64,000 bases of DNA from Peribacillus deserti. GTDB taxonomy: Bacteria > Bacillota > Bacilli > Bacillales > DSM-1321. Of this stretch, positions 9,166 to 19,219 are shown one piece after another (position 1 is the first letter of the stretch; each line of letters begins with the position of its first letter). Under the pieces are notes generated by a model that saw nothing but the letters and a program-made list of their open reading frames with translations, ran no database searches and was not told where the DNA came from. The translations under genes were made by a program, and so were the position numbers. The stretch is taken from NCBI RefSeq assembly GCF_016909175.1, contig NZ_JAFBFI010000017.1, forward strand, positions 52,976-116,975. Direction: 5' to 3'.

Positions 9166-9555
9166 ATGTTCTCAAGAAGAATCTCTCATGTAAACGGGCT
9201 GCACATGAATACTTTGGTTTTTTGCTCCACTGTTCAAATTGGCGATTCAACATTTATTGATGCGACAAACTATACATTAGCGGTACAGCGGGAACAGGAA
9301 CTATTCATTAGTAATGAAGGCGGTTTTAACGACCCTGTATTTACAGAAGACATACATGTTCAGCCTTTACACGAAAAGTTAGATTTTCATATCTGCCATG
9401 CAAACCCTTTTATTCATGTAGGCTTGATTGACTTAGGAGGAGCTTCAGCTTCTTCTATGGTCCATATAGGCTCAAGCCGGAACGTAAGGATGCAGGCAAA
9501 AATTAAAAATATCAGGCACCTATATGAAGAAAGACCGAGTAAATCCAGCCGCTGA
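9166..9555 (+). CDS. gerPE: Spore germination protein GerPE
   Basis: A 129-residue protein with the GerPE pattern: RISHVNGLHMNTL, then VQIGDS, and a second VHIGSS near residue 100. These short GD/GS turns recur through GerPA, PB and PF and suggest a shared small beta fold. The ribosome site AAAGGA lies inside the end of gerPD, consistent with translational coupling. Confidence 0.86.
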   Translation: MFSRRISHVNGLHMNTLVFCSTVQIGDSTFIDATNYTLAVQREQELFISNEGGFNDPVFTEDIHVQPLHEKLDFHICHANPFIHVGLIDLGGASASSMVHIGSSRNVRMQAKIKNIRHLYEERPSKSSR

Positions 9556-9650
9556 CAAAGCACCTTTTTAAGGACCACGCATACCTTATTACAGGTACAG
9601 ATACCTATACCTTTACGGTTAACGTCTTATCATAAGAAAGGGTGCCACTC

Positions 9651-9872
9651 ATGCCTTCTTTCGTAGGTCCAGTTCAAATTACAAGTGTAGATTCAGGCGG
9701 AATAGCACATTTTGGCGATGCAGTTGTTATATCACCTAAAGAAGCAACAAAATCCGTCAGCGGCTCTGGCGGCGGAAATACCGGGCTCCTGATCTTAACC
9801 AATAATTTAGCAAATGGTAATCTCGTCAATGATGCAAATCTAGTCGACCAGCCTATATTAGGAAACGGTTAA
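9651..9872 (+). CDS. gerPF: Spore germination protein GerPF
   Basis: A 73-residue protein (MPSFVGPVQI, GIAHFGDAV, GSGGGNTG, QPILGNG), similar to GerPA. ATG 9651 is chosen because AAAGGGTG sits 6 bp upstream; an in-frame GTG at 9642 falls inside that site. A gap of about 95 bp after gerPE is larger than the other gaps in the operon, so a secondary promoter is possible but not evident. Confidence 0.87.
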   Translation: MPSFVGPVQITSVDSGGIAHFGDAVVISPKEATKSVSGSGGGNTGLLILTNNLANGNLVNDANLVDQPILGNG

Positions 9873-9886
9873 CAGCTTACTCAGCA

Positions 9887-9929
9887 AAAAAGCAAGTGCT
9901 TTAATTAAACCAGCACTTGCTTTTTGCTA
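9887..9929. terminator. Bidirectional terminator between gerPF and yisB
   Basis: A 14 bp stem pairs AAAAAGCAAGTGCT (9887-9900) with AGCACTTGCTTTTT (9912-9925) around an 11 nt loop, with T-runs in both directions. The two genes converge here. Confidence 0.9.
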
Positions 9930-9931
9930 TT

Positions 9932-10231
9932 TTATCTTCTCTTTTGTCTTGATTTACTAATTTTCGGATACTTTCCTGGAGCTTGTTTCCTAATCCACTT
10001 CAGAAATTTTTGTATTTGCACATCCTGCTTCAGAAGGCTTATCGATGAGAGCCCTAAAGCAAGCTCAGCGTTGGAATATAATGCATGGATTTGTTTATGG
10101 CATGGAATGCATAAATGCGCGGTAGGGAGAAAGCTTCCTCCCATTTCTCTAGGCGTCAGGTGATGAATCGTCGTTTCTACTTCTTCCCGTCCGCAAAGCT
10201 CACATATACCTGTCTGCTTTCTTTTAGCCAT
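9932..10231 (-). CDS. yisB: HNH endonuclease-like protein YisB
   Basis: A basic protein of 99 residues, as long as B. subtilis YisB. Two CxxC pairs (CELCG and CIPCHKQIH) flank TTIHHLTPREMGG, giving a zinc-supported HNH core with the His-His dyad. Start 10231 (MAKRKQTG) is chosen because AAAGGTGA lies just upstream; an in-frame extension to 10279 has no ribosome site. In B. subtilis yisB sits beside addAB and gerP, as here. No substrate is known. Confidence 0.82.
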   Translation of the reverse strand: MAKRKQTGICELCGREEVETTIHHLTPREMGGSFLPTAHLCIPCHKQIHALYSNAELALGLSSISLLKQDVQIQKFLKWIRKQAPGKYPKISKSRQKRR

Positions 10232-10305
10232 TTTTTTCACCTTTTTCTTTTCACTGACCCTTTTTCCATACAATCTCAAAAACGATAAATATTCTGGATA
10301 GTAAA

Positions 10306-10330
10306 TGGCCCATAATCCTATTATGGGCCA
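10306..10330 (-). terminator. Hairpin terminator after addA
   Basis: A perfect 11 bp stem (TGGCCCATAAT at 10306-10316, ATTATGGGCCA at 10320-10330) with a 3 nt loop lies 8 bp past the addA stop. Its T-tract on the minus strand is weak (TTTACT). Confidence 0.6.
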
Positions 10331-10337
10331 AAAGAAT

Positions 10338-13300
10338 TCATATCTTTAACAAATGTGCACCATCAAAGAAAAAGAGGTATCTCTCTTGCACAGATTTTTG
10401 AAGAATTTGTTCAACAGCCCTTGTATAGAAAGCAATCTGTGTGCGGTATCTATCGGCGAGGATGTCTTTTGCGCCTTCAAATCCACTGTAAAATTTCCCT
10501 TCAATCGTGTCTGTTTTATAATCTAATAAGACCGTACCCTGTTCATCTTCAAATATACAATCAATAACTCCCTGGACAAGAATCTGTTCATCCCCATCCT
10601 CCCACTCTCTATAAACTTCCTTAGCGGGCAAAGAGAGATTAAACGGAACCTCTCGGAGGACCATAGAAGCTCTCTGCAGCCTTTTCCCAACTTCCGTAGT
10701 AAAAAAATGGCTGACCATTGCTGAATTCACAGCGGATGCCTGATCCTCAGTCAGCAATTCGTTTTTGATGAGCTCTTTTACTTTTTCATCAATAAGCTCT
10801 ATTGTTACGGATTCACCAAGATTAATATGCTGCATAACAAGATGCATAATAGTTCCTCTTTCAGCTGGGCTGATTGATTTTTCCTGCATGAATCTTGGTC
10901 TTGTCAGATAAGGCTTTTTATATTTATCTAATAAATCTGTCGAACTTTCTGCATCCCTGGTTTCCAGCTGCCGCTTTAATTCAGAAACAGACTGCTTTGA
11001 CCGGAAAACAGAAGCGAGCTTATTTGAATAGATCCATTCGAGCTGATATTTGATAGCTGCTTGGAATTCTGAAGCACCCGGGATGGGGTTCGAATTCTTA
11101 ACTGCCTCAAGCCAGTCATCTTGTTCCTGAGCAGCTTCTTCAGGAGCCTGCAGCTCTTCTGTTGGTACAAGCTTAACCCTCCAGCTTGACGGATGCTGAC
11201 CGACATCCTTTTGTGCTGCCAAACCAGACTCAGGGATCAATTCCTGGCAGTCATTATGCCGGATGATGGCAGGCCCTACCCAATCTAAATAACTTTTGGC
11301 ATTTGCTCTTATATAATCTTTAAGGAGCCATTCCTTTTCAGATAAATGTCCGGACCATTCCTTCAAGCTTTTCCCCGCATCCTTTAAAGTGCCGATAAGA
11401 TAAAGCTGTTCCTTAGCGCGGGTAAGTGCAACATACAGCACCCGCATTTCTTCTGCTATTGTTTCCAAATGCTTTTTCTTCTTAAAGGCTATCTGCGGCA
11501 GGGAAGGATAGGTTATTTGCAGCTCCGGATTCACATACTTCGAAGCAAAACCAAGGTCCTTATCAAGCAAATAATTTTTTCTAAGGTCCATAAAGTTAAA
11601 TTCCTTTGAAAGCCCAGCCACAAAAACAACAGGGAACTCAAGGCCCTTACTGGAATGAATGGTCATGATCCTTACTACATCTTCCTGTTCACCAAGCGCC
11701 CTTGCTGCACCCAGATCGCTGCCTCTTTCCTGCATCCTTTCAATAAAGCGCAGAAAGCGGAACAGCCCTCTAAAGGAGCTTGCTTCATATTGCCTGGCCC
11801 GGTCATATAAAGCCCTGAGGTTGGCCTGACGCTGCCGCCCGCCAGGCATGCCGCCCGCAAAATCATAAAATTTGGTTTCGCTGAATAGCTGCCAGATCAG
11901 TTCGGACAAAGATCCCTGCCTAGCCAATCTCCTCCACCTGGCTAACTGGCTGTGAAAGCGGAGAACTTTATCATACATTCCAGCATTTTCGTCCTGATTT
12001 CCTTCCTGGCAATAAGCCAGGAGAGCGTCATAGAAGGACGAACCTTTGGCATACAGCCTGATTTCAGCCATTTCCTCTTCATCCAATCCCACAATAGGAG
12101 ATCTTAAGACAGAAGCAAGCGGAATATCCTGAAGCGGATTATCAATAATCTTTAACAGAGACATCATGATCGCAATTTCCGTTGCTTCAAAGTATCCTGT
12201 AGATAAGTTAGTATGAATGGGAATGCCCTGTTTCTTAAATTCCTCCATAATTTGGCCGGCCCATGGCATCGATCGCAGCAGGATAACCATATCCTTATAT
12301 GTTACATTTCGGTGGGTTTTGGTTTTAGCGTCATAAATTTGCCGTTTTTCTTCGATTGCTGCTTTTATAAGCTTAGCCATTAACCGCGCTTCTCCCTGAG
12401 CTTTATCGAGCTCTTCTCCGGCAAATTCCGCTTCCTCTTCTTCTGCCGCCTTTTTTTCAAGAAGGCTTTGTGAATGGTCTTCAGAACTTTGGTCAATTAA
12501 ATATAAATGGACAGGGTATGGTTCTTCTTCTGGATACGAGGCTCCTTTTTTCAGCTCTGCATCCAGGTCATAGTCTATTTCTCCGACCGCGGCACCCATG
12601 ATCTGCTTAAACAAGAAGTTTGTTGCATCTAGTACTTCCCTTCTGCTCCGGAAGTTCTGGTTTAAATCAATTTTGAGGCCGGTATTTTCACCATCTTGAG
12701 TGAAGCGTGAGTATTTCTGCAGGAACAGATTAGGTTCTGCCAAACGAAATCTATAGATCGACTGTTTTACATCCCCCACCATAAAAAGATTCCCAGTATA
12801 TTCACCGTCAGAGGTAACCAGATTTAGTATGGTCTCTTGAACCATATTGGTATCCTGATACTCGTCTACTAAAACTTCTTTAAACCTATTCCTATACTCT
12901 AAAGCCGGACTTGAAGGAACGGTATTCCCCTCACTGTCCGCAGCGGTCAATATGTTAAGGCTGAAATGTTCGAGATCGGAAAAATCCACGAGGCCTTTCT
13001 CCTTTTTTGCCTCAGAAAACTTAACAGCAAACTGTCTTACCAGCAGGACCATGGTTTCTGCATAGCCCTTCAGCTCGTTCATATCCCGTAAAAAGCTCTC
13101 CGGTTTCCTCGAGAACAGTTCTTTTTTCAGATCTTCCACGATTTTTTTCGCCCGGTCACGGTGTTTTTTCGCTTCATCAACAAGGTCTTTGATAAAATCA
13201 GCTCCTGAGCACCGTTTAAGAGTGCCAAAACTGACTGTCTGCATAGCCGTATATAACTCAGCCCAGCTTTCCGCTTTTTGAAGCTTCTCTATCACTGCTA

Positions 13301-14096
13301 AGTCTTCGAGAAAATTTTCTGCCCTTGGAGCAGGGCCGCCCGGCTGTTTTGCCAGATCCATTGCTTCATCCAGCAAGTCTCTTGCCGCCTGCAGTTTGAG
13401 GGAGATATCCATTTTCAGATGATTCATGAAGGGCAGGTTATCTATAGAGCCCAATTCGTCCACGTTATATAACTCGACCAGACTTGAAAGCCATCTGCCA
13501 GGATCCGGGTGTGACATGGAAAACTCATATAAAGCCCGGATGATGTCCTGAAGTGCGGCATCACTCCTGTCATTCGAATACGCATCAACCACTTTAAAGA
13601 AGCGCTCATTATCTGCCTGGGCATAATGCTCTTCAAATAATTCTTCCATGGCTTCATCCTTCATAATTTCAGCTTCAGTTGAATCTGCAATTCTGAAACC
13701 AGGGTCTACATCAATTAAGTAATAATACTTGCGGATTACTTCCAGACAAAAAGAATGCAGAGTAGATATGGATGCCCTGTTGATGAGACTCAACTGTTTC
13801 CTAATATGCAAAGAGGCGTGATTATCACTAATTGCCCCCTCAAGCGCCTCTGCTATCCGGTGTCTCATCTCTGCAGCAGAGGCATTCGTAAAGGTCACCA
13901 CAAGCAATTCATCTATATTCATCGGATCTTCTTCAGACAAAAGCTTCTGAATGATACGGGTAACCAATACAGCAGTTTTTCCAGAACCTGCTGCAGCCGC
14001 CACAAGAATATCCTGGTCTTTAGCCCAGATTGCTTTCCATTGTGCATCAGTCCACGCTGCATCTGCAGGTTTTTCAGGAATTAATATTTTTGACAC
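10338..14096 (-). CDS. addA: ATP-dependent helicase/nuclease subunit A (AddA)
   Basis: This 1252-residue subunit of the AddAB helicase-nuclease processes double-strand breaks up to Chi for RecA loading; it replaces RecBCD in Bacillus. Superfamily 1A helicase motifs: AAAGSGKTAVL (Walker A, about 34-44), VDEYQDTN, GDVKQSIYRFR, MTIHSSKGLEFP and VALTRAKEQLY. The C-terminal RecB-type nuclease has GVIDCIFED followed by VLLDYKTD. The GTG start overlaps the addB TAG stop by one base (TAGTG) behind a GGGGGG ribosome site. In B. subtilis sbcD-sbcC follow addA; here yisB comes next. Confidence 0.95.
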   Translation of the reverse strand: MSKILIPEKPADAAWTDAQWKAIWAKDQDILVAAAAGSGKTAVLVTRIIQKLLSEEDPMNIDELLVVTFTNASAAEMRHRIAEALEGAISDNHASLHIRKQLSLINRASISTLHSFCLEVIRKYYYLIDVDPGFRIADSTEAEIMKDEAMEELFEEHYAQADNERFFKVVDAYSNDRSDAALQDIIRALYEFSMSHPDPGRWLSSLVELYNVDELGSIDNLPFMNHLKMDISLKLQAARDLLDEAMDLAKQPGGPAPRAENFLEDLAVIEKLQKAESWAELYTAMQTVSFGTLKRCSGADFIKDLVDEAKKHRDRAKKIVEDLKKELFSRKPESFLRDMNELKGYAETMVLLVRQFAVKFSEAKKEKGLVDFSDLEHFSLNILTAADSEGNTVPSSPALEYRNRFKEVLVDEYQDTNMVQETILNLVTSDGEYTGNLFMVGDVKQSIYRFRLAEPNLFLQKYSRFTQDGENTGLKIDLNQNFRSRREVLDATNFLFKQIMGAAVGEIDYDLDAELKKGASYPEEEPYPVHLYLIDQSSEDHSQSLLEKKAAEEEEAEFAGEELDKAQGEARLMAKLIKAAIEEKRQIYDAKTKTHRNVTYKDMVILLRSMPWAGQIMEEFKKQGIPIHTNLSTGYFEATEIAIMMSLLKIIDNPLQDIPLASVLRSPIVGLDEEEMAEIRLYAKGSSFYDALLAYCQEGNQDENAGMYDKVLRFHSQLARWRRLARQGSLSELIWQLFSETKFYDFAGGMPGGRQRQANLRALYDRARQYEASSFRGLFRFLRFIERMQERGSDLGAARALGEQEDVVRIMTIHSSKGLEFPVVFVAGLSKEFNFMDLRKNYLLDKDLGFASKYVNPELQITYPSLPQIAFKKKKHLETIAEEMRVLYVALTRAKEQLYLIGTLKDAGKSLKEWSGHLSEKEWLLKDYIRANAKSYLDWVGPAIIRHNDCQELIPESGLAAQKDVGQHPSSWRVKLVPTEELQAPEEAAQEQDDWLEAVKNSNPIPGASEFQAAIKYQLEWIYSNKLASVFRSKQSVSELKRQLETRDAESSTDLLDKYKKPYLTRPRFMQEKSISPAERGTIMHLVMQHINLGESVTIELIDEKVKELIKNELLTEDQASAVNSAMVSHFFTTEVGKRLQRASMVLREVPFNLSLPAKEVYREWEDGDEQILVQGVIDCIFEDEQGTVLLDYKTDTIEGKFYSGFEGAKDILADRYRTQIAFYTRAVEQILQKSVQERYLFFFDGAHLLKI

Positions 14097-17000
14097 TATG
14101 CGTTCCCCCCTTTTATTAGCGAGAGAATTTCATCCTCTTTTTTAGGGGTTAACACTCTATACTCGTTATCTTCAAGTGAAGCATCAAACTGGCAGACAGA
14201 TTTATACGAACAAAATGTGCAGGGAATCTGTTCCTTTAGCTTATAAGGCGCTATTTCTACATTTCCGCTGACAATTTCGTCGCCAGCCTGCTGATAGACA
14301 TTGCGTACATATTTATTCAAATTAGAAAATTCCTGGCTGCTAGCCACTTTAGATGAAGAATTAAGATTTCCATCTTTTTTAAAACCAGCCTGAATGATAT
14401 GGGAGCTTCCATTTTCAAGGCTCGAATCCATTAATTCCAGAACGCCTCTTTCACCTAACAGCAGCCCTTTCATCTTGAAGCTTTTAAATATTTCCTCCTC
14501 AATCTGCTCCTTTGAAAGCATGCCGCTGCTTTTAACAACAGGATTGTGAACGTGGAAATACAGCACACCTGCAGGCATTGCTTCCTTGCCGACTAGAGAT
14601 TTTGAATGAGTGACGATAATATCCAGATAAGTCAGCATTTGAAGGGCTAGCCCGTAGTACACTTCACTCAAATTTAATTCTCTTGAGCTCGATTTATAAT
14701 CTAATACCCTTAAATATAAGCCATTTTGGTCTTCTGCTTTATCTACTCGGTCAATACGGCCTGCCAATTCCATTCTGGTTCCATTCTTCAAGCTGAACGT
14801 GAGCGGAGGCAGCTCCCCGTTTTTTCCGAATCCAAGCTCTAGGCCGACTGGACTAAATCCACTTGCCCGGGCATGTTCACTAAGAACGATGGAAGCACGC
14901 CCGATAACCTGCTGCAGCTTCCGCGCAATATAATGGTGTCTGTTGGAGCTTAACAGAATCTGATTCTGGAGCTTTGGAGCAAGACTTTCTACCGCATGTG
15001 CTGCAAGCTCCATGCATTCCTGTTTCGTTAAAGCTGCCCAGGAGATATTCCTTTCTTGTAAATGGTCGGCTATAAGCTTTAATGCCGCATGGAACATTTC
15101 ACCGATATCCGGAGCATCCAGGCGGAAAATTTTTCGCTCTTCAAGCTTTAACCCGTGAGCAGCAAAATGGGAAAATGGACAGCTGTTAAACATTTCCATC
15201 CTCGAGACGCTGGCCTGTATGGTATCTCCATACAGCATTTTGCTTGTATCGCTCGATAATTTCTTTGTTTTGTTTTTATAAAAGAGACTGGATAGCACAA
15301 GAGAAACATCCCGCTTCAGGTCCGGCCTTTCCAGGTAGGCGTTATACACATCCCACCACATTGGATGGATCGGATAATTCCGCTTCTTCAATTGAAGCTG
15401 TGAAGCTAAATAAGATAATGCCGTATCGTAATTTACTGCAAATCCAAGCTGGTCTTCTGGCAGCGCTTCAGAAGGATCATTCACCCAGTACGTTTCAGGA
15501 GCCTCTGGGAAAAGCTCTTTAACTCTCTTGATATAAGAAGATGGAATAAGCGACTTTCCTTCCTCATCCGCAAGAGGGTAAGAAAGATATAAACGTTCAG
15601 ATGGAGTAGTAAAAAGCTTATAAGCCGTAAACTCTTCATCTAAAAGACGAACTTTTGTATTCGGTGCTATTTCGATGCCATCAGAAAGAAGCTTTTCCCG
15701 GTCATTATCGGAAAAGACACCTTCTTCGATGATCTTAGCAGGCAATACTCCTTCGTTTAAGCCAATCGCAAAGGCTGCTTTTATATCACTTAATCGGGAT
15801 AAGTCAACATTAGTTACGAGCACCTGGTCGATAGCCGGAGGAACAAGTGAAAACTTCATATTTTCCATCCCTGCATCTAATATGGTGATAAACTTTTTTA
15901 ATGTAATCCTGTCATCGCCGAGCATTTCAACAAACTGGTCAAGGAGCTCGATTATAGCATTCCAAGCTTGTTCATGCTCCCTGGCTTCCGCTAAATCTCC
16001 ATCTTCCTCTGCACCCAGCTTTAATTTCTCAAGTTTTTCCGGAATGCGGAGTTCTTCGAGAAACAAGTAAATGGCTTCACAGTAATCCCTGCCATCAACC
16101 GCACGTTTTAAGCGCCTGAATAGTTTCATAATAGGACCTGCAACCAAATCCTTCAGTTCATTCAATAGTGCTTCCGTTTGCTTTTCCTCATCGGTCTGTC
16201 CCCGTTCATGAAAATCAAGTCCACGGATTTTCCGATACGACCAGCGCTCTTTGCCCGTCCATTTCCCGCCTTTAATTCCTCTTGAAAGCACGTAATTTTC
16301 TAGTATATCCGCTTTTCTGCGCATGGTTTCAGGGTTATTCTCGACTGGGAAAAACAGCTCAGTTTTAATCGCCCTGAATACCGGTTCGTACCTCCAGTTC
16401 GTAGCAAGAACCTCTAACACAGAACGAATTAATTCAATTACCGGGTGGTTGAGCATGGATCTCTTTGCATCTATAAATATGGGGATTTCATAATCCTTGA
16501 ATATGGTCTGGATAATATCCTGATAGGACGCAGAGTTTCTGACCAGAATAGCAATATCTCTCCATCTGTAATTCTTCTCCCGGGCAAGCTCTGCAATTTT
16601 CCTGGCTGTCCCCTCCACTTCAGCCCTTCGGCTGACCGCCTGGCAGATTGTTATCTTGGCAGAATCGGTATATGGCACAAGCGGCCGCATGCTGAATGCT
16701 GCTTCTAAATGTCTAAGACTTGGATCTCTAAATCTATTTGGCTGATCAAGAATCTGTTCATCTACGGAAATATGATTCTTTAAGGCCATTGAATAGAGGG
16801 TATGATACGTGTTTTCCGTCTGCCTGAAAAGATGGGATTCCTCAGGATGGCCCGCAGGCTTGTCCATGGTAAGTGAAACGGTTATATTAGGACACACCTT
16901 CATAAGCCCGTCCAGCACAAGCAGCTCCTGCGGTGTTAAGCTGTAGAATCCATCCATGTAAATTTCTGCATTCCTAAGATAGCTTGAATGATCGATTTTT

Positions 17001-17563
17001 TCAGCAAGCAATGTAAAATAGTCTTCAGAATCTATATATTTACCAAGCAATTCGTTTTCGAAGGTTTCATATATAAGCTGCAGGTCATGCAGTTTATCAG
17101 TAACAGCTCCATTTCCCGGCTGCTCTATACCATTGTATTCTTTCAGCTTTCCTGGACTGATACAATACCTTTTAAACTCCGTTAATATTTCCTCCACATG
17201 CCCAATAAAGCCCTGCTTATCGGATGAACGCTGGAAAATTTTAAGCTCGTCCTTCTTATCCTCCAGAATTTTTTGGATCAGCATGGTTATTCCCACACTA
17301 TTAAGATGGGTGCGGGTCATGCCGCCTGTTTCCTGAAGAACTCTCCAGGCAAGCCTGCTGAAGCTGTATACTTGAGCCCGAATCATGCCATTCAGCCCGG
17401 GCGTTGTTATTAATTTATATTCTGATTGAAAGGTCATCTGGTCTGGAACTAAATAAATGATAGGATGCCCCGCAGGGTTCTCCATCAGCTTATCCGTGAT
17501 TTCATCCAGGATACGTTTGGTCTTTCCTGTACCAGATCTGCCCAGCATAAAACGAAGGGACAT
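14096..17563 (-). CDS. addB: ATP-dependent helicase/nuclease subunit B (AddB)
   Basis: This 1155-residue partner of AddA has an inactivated helicase fold that senses Chi, plus a second nuclease. The N-terminal Walker A GRSGTGKT survives. The nuclease motif is LRVLDYKSS. Four cysteines that hold the 4Fe-4S staple are present: one in NSCPFSHF and three in CTFCSYKSVCQ near the C-terminus. Start 17563 (MSLRFMLG) is preferred because AGGAGG lies 6 bp upstream; seven more in-frame codons extend upstream without one. Confidence 0.95.
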   Translation of the reverse strand: MSLRFMLGRSGTGKTKRILDEITDKLMENPAGHPIIYLVPDQMTFQSEYKLITTPGLNGMIRAQVYSFSRLAWRVLQETGGMTRTHLNSVGITMLIQKILEDKKDELKIFQRSSDKQGFIGHVEEILTEFKRYCISPGKLKEYNGIEQPGNGAVTDKLHDLQLIYETFENELLGKYIDSEDYFTLLAEKIDHSSYLRNAEIYMDGFYSLTPQELLVLDGLMKVCPNITVSLTMDKPAGHPEESHLFRQTENTYHTLYSMALKNHISVDEQILDQPNRFRDPSLRHLEAAFSMRPLVPYTDSAKITICQAVSRRAEVEGTARKIAELAREKNYRWRDIAILVRNSASYQDIIQTIFKDYEIPIFIDAKRSMLNHPVIELIRSVLEVLATNWRYEPVFRAIKTELFFPVENNPETMRRKADILENYVLSRGIKGGKWTGKERWSYRKIRGLDFHERGQTDEEKQTEALLNELKDLVAGPIMKLFRRLKRAVDGRDYCEAIYLFLEELRIPEKLEKLKLGAEEDGDLAEAREHEQAWNAIIELLDQFVEMLGDDRITLKKFITILDAGMENMKFSLVPPAIDQVLVTNVDLSRLSDIKAAFAIGLNEGVLPAKIIEEGVFSDNDREKLLSDGIEIAPNTKVRLLDEEFTAYKLFTTPSERLYLSYPLADEEGKSLIPSSYIKRVKELFPEAPETYWVNDPSEALPEDQLGFAVNYDTALSYLASQLQLKKRNYPIHPMWWDVYNAYLERPDLKRDVSLVLSSLFYKNKTKKLSSDTSKMLYGDTIQASVSRMEMFNSCPFSHFAAHGLKLEERKIFRLDAPDIGEMFHAALKLIADHLQERNISWAALTKQECMELAAHAVESLAPKLQNQILLSSNRHHYIARKLQQVIGRASIVLSEHARASGFSPVGLELGFGKNGELPPLTFSLKNGTRMELAGRIDRVDKAEDQNGLYLRVLDYKSSSRELNLSEVYYGLALQMLTYLDIIVTHSKSLVGKEAMPAGVLYFHVHNPVVKSSGMLSKEQIEEEIFKSFKMKGLLLGERGVLELMDSSLENGSSHIIQAGFKKDGNLNSSSKVASSQEFSNLNKYVRNVYQQAGDEIVSGNVEIAPYKLKEQIPCTFCSYKSVCQFDASLEDNEYRVLTPKKEDEILSLIKGGNA

Positions 17564-17669
17564 TTTTTGCCTCCTATAATTCAATTCTATATTTATATTT
17601 TATCATAAATACTAGACACTAAATAACAATAAACTCAAACAAACGTTCTGTTTTATATGTTAATTTTTT

Positions 17670-17709
17670 ACACAAAAAAAAACAGCACCCCTTGCTGGAA
17701 TAGCTGTTT
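17670..17709 (-). terminator. Terminator after sipV
   Basis: On the minus strand AAACAGC...GCTGTTT (17683-17709) with an inner CAGC/GCTG pairing is followed by a run of ten Ts (17673-17683 as As on plus). It lies about 50 bp after the signal peptidase stop. Confidence 0.6.
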
Positions 17710-17758
17710 AAAAGCTCTGAATTCTGTTTATTTGATCTGTCTTTATAGAAACGGGTCT

Positions 17759-18313
17759 CTAAAAACGAGCCGTTATATCTCTAACCGGCCAGAATCGTGC
17801 ACTAACCTTACCTACCACTTTTTTCATGGGGACAAACCCAAAATGCCGGCTGTCCATACTGCTTAACCGATTATCCCCGAGCGTAAAAAGCTGGTTCGGC
17901 GGCACCTTCTTCCTGCCGGTCGCTTCTTTGATCGTAAAATCACCCGTATATTTTTGGCCGACCAATGGATGTCTCTGCTTATCAAGATAAGGTTCGGCAT
18001 ATTTTCGCCCGTTAATAAAGAGCTCGTCATTATGATACCTGATTGAGTCCCCAGGCAGGCCTATAACTCTTTTTACATAATCTTGTTTGTTAATCCCGTG
18101 AAAAACAATAATATCAAACCTTTTAATGGTGTGCAGTTCATAACTGATTTTACTGACAATCAGTCTGTCTCTGTCACTTAATGACGGCTGCATGGAATTT
18201 CCATCAACCACATAACTTGAAAATAAAAAGGTGGTTATGAATAAATAAAGGAGAAAGCCCCAAAAAAACGACTTCACCCATTGAAATACGATATTTGAAC
18301 GGCTTTCCGCCAT
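17759..18313 (-). CDS. sipV: Type I signal peptidase
   Basis: A 184-residue membrane peptidase that removes signal peptides on the outer face of the membrane. One N-terminal membrane anchor (FFWGFLLYLFITTFLFSS) precedes box B with the catalytic Ser (GNSMQPSL). The catalytic Lys is in YVKRVIGLPGD, and box E is TLGDNRLSSMDSRHFG. Start 18313 (MAESRS) is chosen because GGAGT lies 7 bp upstream. The yhjE-sip pair has the same order as B. subtilis yhjE-sipV, which supports the symbol. Confidence 0.88.
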   Translation of the reverse strand: MAESRSNIVFQWVKSFFWGFLLYLFITTFLFSSYVVDGNSMQPSLSDRDRLIVSKISYELHTIKRFDIIVFHGINKQDYVKRVIGLPGDSIRYHNDELFINGRKYAEPYLDKQRHPLVGQKYTGDFTIKEATGRKKVPPNQLFTLGDNRLSSMDSRHFGFVPMKKVVGKVSARFWPVRDITARF

Positions 18314-18350
18314 GATTATCACTCCAGCTAAAGGAATCGGTTATTTTATA

Positions 18351-18962
18351 CTAACCATTATCCCTACTTACGCTTTTGTTTAATCTTGCTTCAATTCTTT
18401 TTCCAATAAACCATAGCAGAAAGATAACTGATAGGACAATTACTGTTCGTAACGGTTTATGCACGAGAGATGCGAGATCATACCCGACAAAGCTAATGGA
18501 AAATACCATAACCATTTTACCCGCCAGTACAGCCAATCCATATTGCAGGGGGCTGATATGGGAAAGACCGGCTACAATATTAACCATGGCAGAAGGAGTA
18601 AAGGGGAAGCACAGCATTAAAAAGAGCGGTCCAAATCCATGGCGGTCAACCCAATCCATTAATCTTTGGAATTGACGGTGTTTCTGAAAAAAGCTCAGAA
18701 CCTTCCCCTGACCATACTTTCTTACCAGCCAAAAAACCAGAAGAGCCCCGGCACATGATCCTATCCAGGAAACCAGAAATCCCAGCCATAATCCAAACGC
18801 ATTGGCATTTGCCAGCACAAAGACAACGAGAGGCAGGAATGGCAGGAAAGCCTCCAGCATAGGAAGCAGAATTCCCGGCAGCGGTCCCAGCGACCGATAT
18901 TCATGAATTAAATCATATATATTTTCAAGAGTCATCCATTCTTTTAGATCATTAAAGTCCAT
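18351..18962 (-). CDS. yhjE: TVP38/TMEM64 (DedA-like) membrane protein YhjE
   Basis: A 203-residue protein with five or six membrane segments. The VTT/SNARE-associated core shows as GSCAGALLVFWLVRKYGQ, then DRHGFGPLFLMLCFPFTPSA and NIVAGLSHISPLQY. Members of this family are proposed lipid or undecaprenyl-phosphate handling proteins; no specific role is shown for YhjE. It precedes sipV by 37 bp in the same direction and may be cotranscribed. Confidence 0.85.
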   Translation of the reverse strand: MDFNDLKEWMTLENIYDLIHEYRSLGPLPGILLPMLEAFLPFLPLVVFVLANANAFGLWLGFLVSWIGSCAGALLVFWLVRKYGQGKVLSFFQKHRQFQRLMDWVDRHGFGPLFLMLCFPFTPSAMVNIVAGLSHISPLQYGLAVLAGKMVMVFSISFVGYDLASLVHKPLRTVIVLSVIFLLWFIGKRIEARLNKSVSRDNG

Positions 18963-19219
18963 TCTAAGCTCCTTAGCCTGATTCTTCCTGAGAGCAGGAC
19001 CATTTCTGCTCCACAGAGATTATTTTATTATAATGTTTTCCCCACTTTTCTCATCATAACCCATTTTTGGCATAAGGTAACATGACTAGTTAGAAAAAAC
19101 ATACCTCTACATAGGGATATTTTTAAAATTATCATAATCTATTGCCAACATAAAATTTTTTATTTAGGATATAATAAGAACAAACGTTCTAATTGGATGG
19201 TAATGGAGGCTTTGGAACG

